39,611 nt of DNA. It comes from Trueperaceae bacterium. GTDB lineage: Bacteria > Deinococcota > Deinococci > Deinococcales > Trueperaceae. The position numbers and the translations under genes are program-made. The stretch lies in assembly GCA_011390675.1 (NCBI GenBank), contig JAABRX010000025.1, positions 1 to 39,611 on the forward strand, given 5' to 3'. Below, in pieces: positions 38,145 to 39,611 of this stretch. Every line of letters begins with the position of its first letter. Positions within the stretch are counted from its first letter, which is position 1. The notes below the pieces were generated by a model. The model was given only the letters and a program-made list of their open reading frames with translations, searched no databases and had not been told where the DNA came from.

Positions 38145-39478
38145 GTCGACATCCTCCTGGCGATGAAGTTGGTGAAGACCGCACCACGGCGGTAGAACGC
38201 GTTGTCGAGCACCCGCAGGTGGAACGGGATCGTCGTCTTGACGCCCTCCACGACGGTCTCGCGCAGGGCCCGCTCCATCCGCGCGATCGCGGCCTCGCGC
38301 GTCGGTCCCCAAGCGATGATCTTGGCGATCAGCGAGTCGTAGTGGGGCGGGATGCGGTATCCGGCGTACACGTGCGAATCGACGCGGATGCCGGGTCCCC
38401 CGGGCCAGTGCACGTCCGTGACGACACCCGCCGAGGGCCGGAAGTCGTGGTCGGGGTCCTCGGCGTTGACGCGCACCTCGATCGCGTGCCCCTCGACGCG
38501 GACGTCCTCCTGCCGGATCGACAGCCCCTCGCCCGCCGCCACCCGGAACTGCTCCTGCACCAGGTCGAAGCGGGTGACCATCTCGGTGACCGGGTGCTCG
38601 ACCTGGATCCGCGTGTTCATCTCCGAGAAGAAGAAGTTCCCCTCGCGGTCGACCAAGAACTCGCACGTGCCGGCGCCGCGGTACTGGATGTGCTTTGCCA
38701 GCCGGACGGCGGCCTCCGCGATGCGCTCGCGCAGGTCGGGTTCCAGGATCGACGGGGCCTCTTCGAGCATCTTCTGGTACCGCCGCTGGATGGAGCAATC
38801 GCGGTCGAAGAAGTGGACGACCTCCCCGTTGCCGTCGCCGAACACCTGGATCTCGACGTGGCGCGGCTCTTCGAGGTACTTCTCCATGTACATGCTCGGG
38901 TCGCCGAACGCGGCGCGCGCCTCCTCCTGCGCTTGCACGAAGTGGCGTTCGAGGTCGTTCGGGCTCTGCACGACGCGCATGCCGCGTCCCCCACCACCTG
39001 CGGAGGCCTTGAGGATCACCGGGTAGCCGATGGTACTGGCGAACGCGGTGGCCGCGGCGACGTCGGGCAGCGGCTCGGACCCGGGCGTGACCGGAACGCC
39101 GGCCTCGAACGCCACCGCGCGCGCGCTCGCCTTGTCGCCGATGCGCGCGATGTTCTGCGGACGCGGCCCGATGAACACGAGCCCGTGCTCCTCGCACATC
39201 TCGGCGAACTCCGCGTTCTCGCTCAGGAAGCCGTACCCGGGGTGGATCGCTTCGGCGCCCGTCACGAGCGCCGCCGACAGCAGGTTGCGAACGTTCAGGT
39301 ACGACCCGCGCGCGGACGCCGGACCGATGCAGATCGCCTCGTCCGCGAGCAGCACGGGCAGCGAGGTCTCGTCGGCCTGCGAGTACGCGACGACCGACGT
39401 GACGCCGAGTTCGCGCGCCGCCCGGAGGATCCTCAGGGCGATCTCTCCGCGGTTGGCGATCAGGATCTTCTTGAACAC
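38141..39478 (-). CDS. accC: Acetyl-CoA carboxylase biotin carboxylase subunit
   Basis: MFKKILIANRGEIALRILRAARELGVTSVVAYSQAD...GYPVILKASAGGGGRGMRVV...FSEMNTRIQVEHPVTEMVT. Confidence 0.97.
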   Translation of the reverse strand: MFKKILIANRGEIALRILRAARELGVTSVVAYSQADETSLPVLLADEAICIGPASARGSYLNVRNLLSAALVTGAEAIHPGYGFLSENAEFAEMCEEHGLVFIGPRPQNIARIGDKASARAVAFEAGVPVTPGSEPLPDVAAATAFASTIGYPVILKASAGGGGRGMRVVQSPNDLERHFVQAQEEARAAFGDPSMYMEKYLEEPRHVEIQVFGDGNGEVVHFFDRDCSIQRRYQKMLEEAPSILEPDLRERIAEAAVRLAKHIQYRGAGTCEFLVDREGNFFFSEMNTRIQVEHPVTEMVTRFDLVQEQFRVAAGEGLSIRQEDVRVEGHAIEVRVNAEDPDHDFRPSAGVVTDVHWPGGPGIRVDSHVYAGYRIPPHYDSLIAKIIAWGPTREAAIARMERALRETVVEGVKTTIPFHLRVLDNAFYRRGAVFTNFIARRMST

Positions 39479-39491
39479 GGCCGACCCGCCC

Positions 39492-39611
39492 TCAGGCCGG
39501 ATCGATGCGGAAAAGGACCTGCCCGTACTCGACCGGGTCCTCGTTGCGGACGGCGACCTCGACGACGGTGCCGGCGACCTCGGACTCGATCTCGTTCATC
39601 AGCTTCATGGC
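39492..39611 (-). CDS. accB: Biotin carboxyl carrier protein, C-terminal part (truncated by window end)
   Basis: [39 protein letters not shown] with biotinyl-Lys motif AMKLMNEIE; stop TGA at 39494-39492. Confidence 0.93.
   Translation of the reverse strand, partial: AMKLMNEIESEVAGTVVEVAVRNEDPVEYGQVLFRIDPA

Overview
High-GC bacterial chromosomal window with a Deinococcota/Truepera-like gene complement (assignment inferred from gene content, not from a database search). Left to right: (1) a 5'-truncated, >1040-codon GH13 alpha-amylase-family gene on the minus strand, which the ORF track does not list; (2) treS followed by three translationally coupled genes for secreted proteins: an Ig/cohesin-like lipoprotein, a small secreted protein, and a dockerin protein that looks like a matrixin without its zinc motif; (3) a pterin carbinolamine dehydratase and a large uncharacterised protein; (4) a 7Fe ferredoxin; (5) a complete LysW amino-carrier lysine cluster lysW-lysX-lysY-[YcaQ-like]-lysZ-lysJ-lysK, in which LysW has no cysteines and a YcaQ/AlkX-type glycosylase gene is embedded; (6) mutY and an acyl-CoA thioesterase with apparently leaderless promoters; (7) guaB, bshC, a WecG/TagA-type glycosyltransferase, and purQ-purL-purF without purS; (8) tRNA-Leu(CAA) and secG; (9) a dipeptide/oligopeptide ABC transporter operon, a 48-aa membrane smORF, a polyprenyl synthetase and comF; (10) accB-accC-asp23-nusB-folD-DUF212. 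The best candidates for new biology are the cysteine-free LysW, the treS-coupled cohesin/dockerin-like surface module, and the YcaQ-like gene inside the lysine operon. No CRISPR array, prophage, transposase or rRNA was seen.
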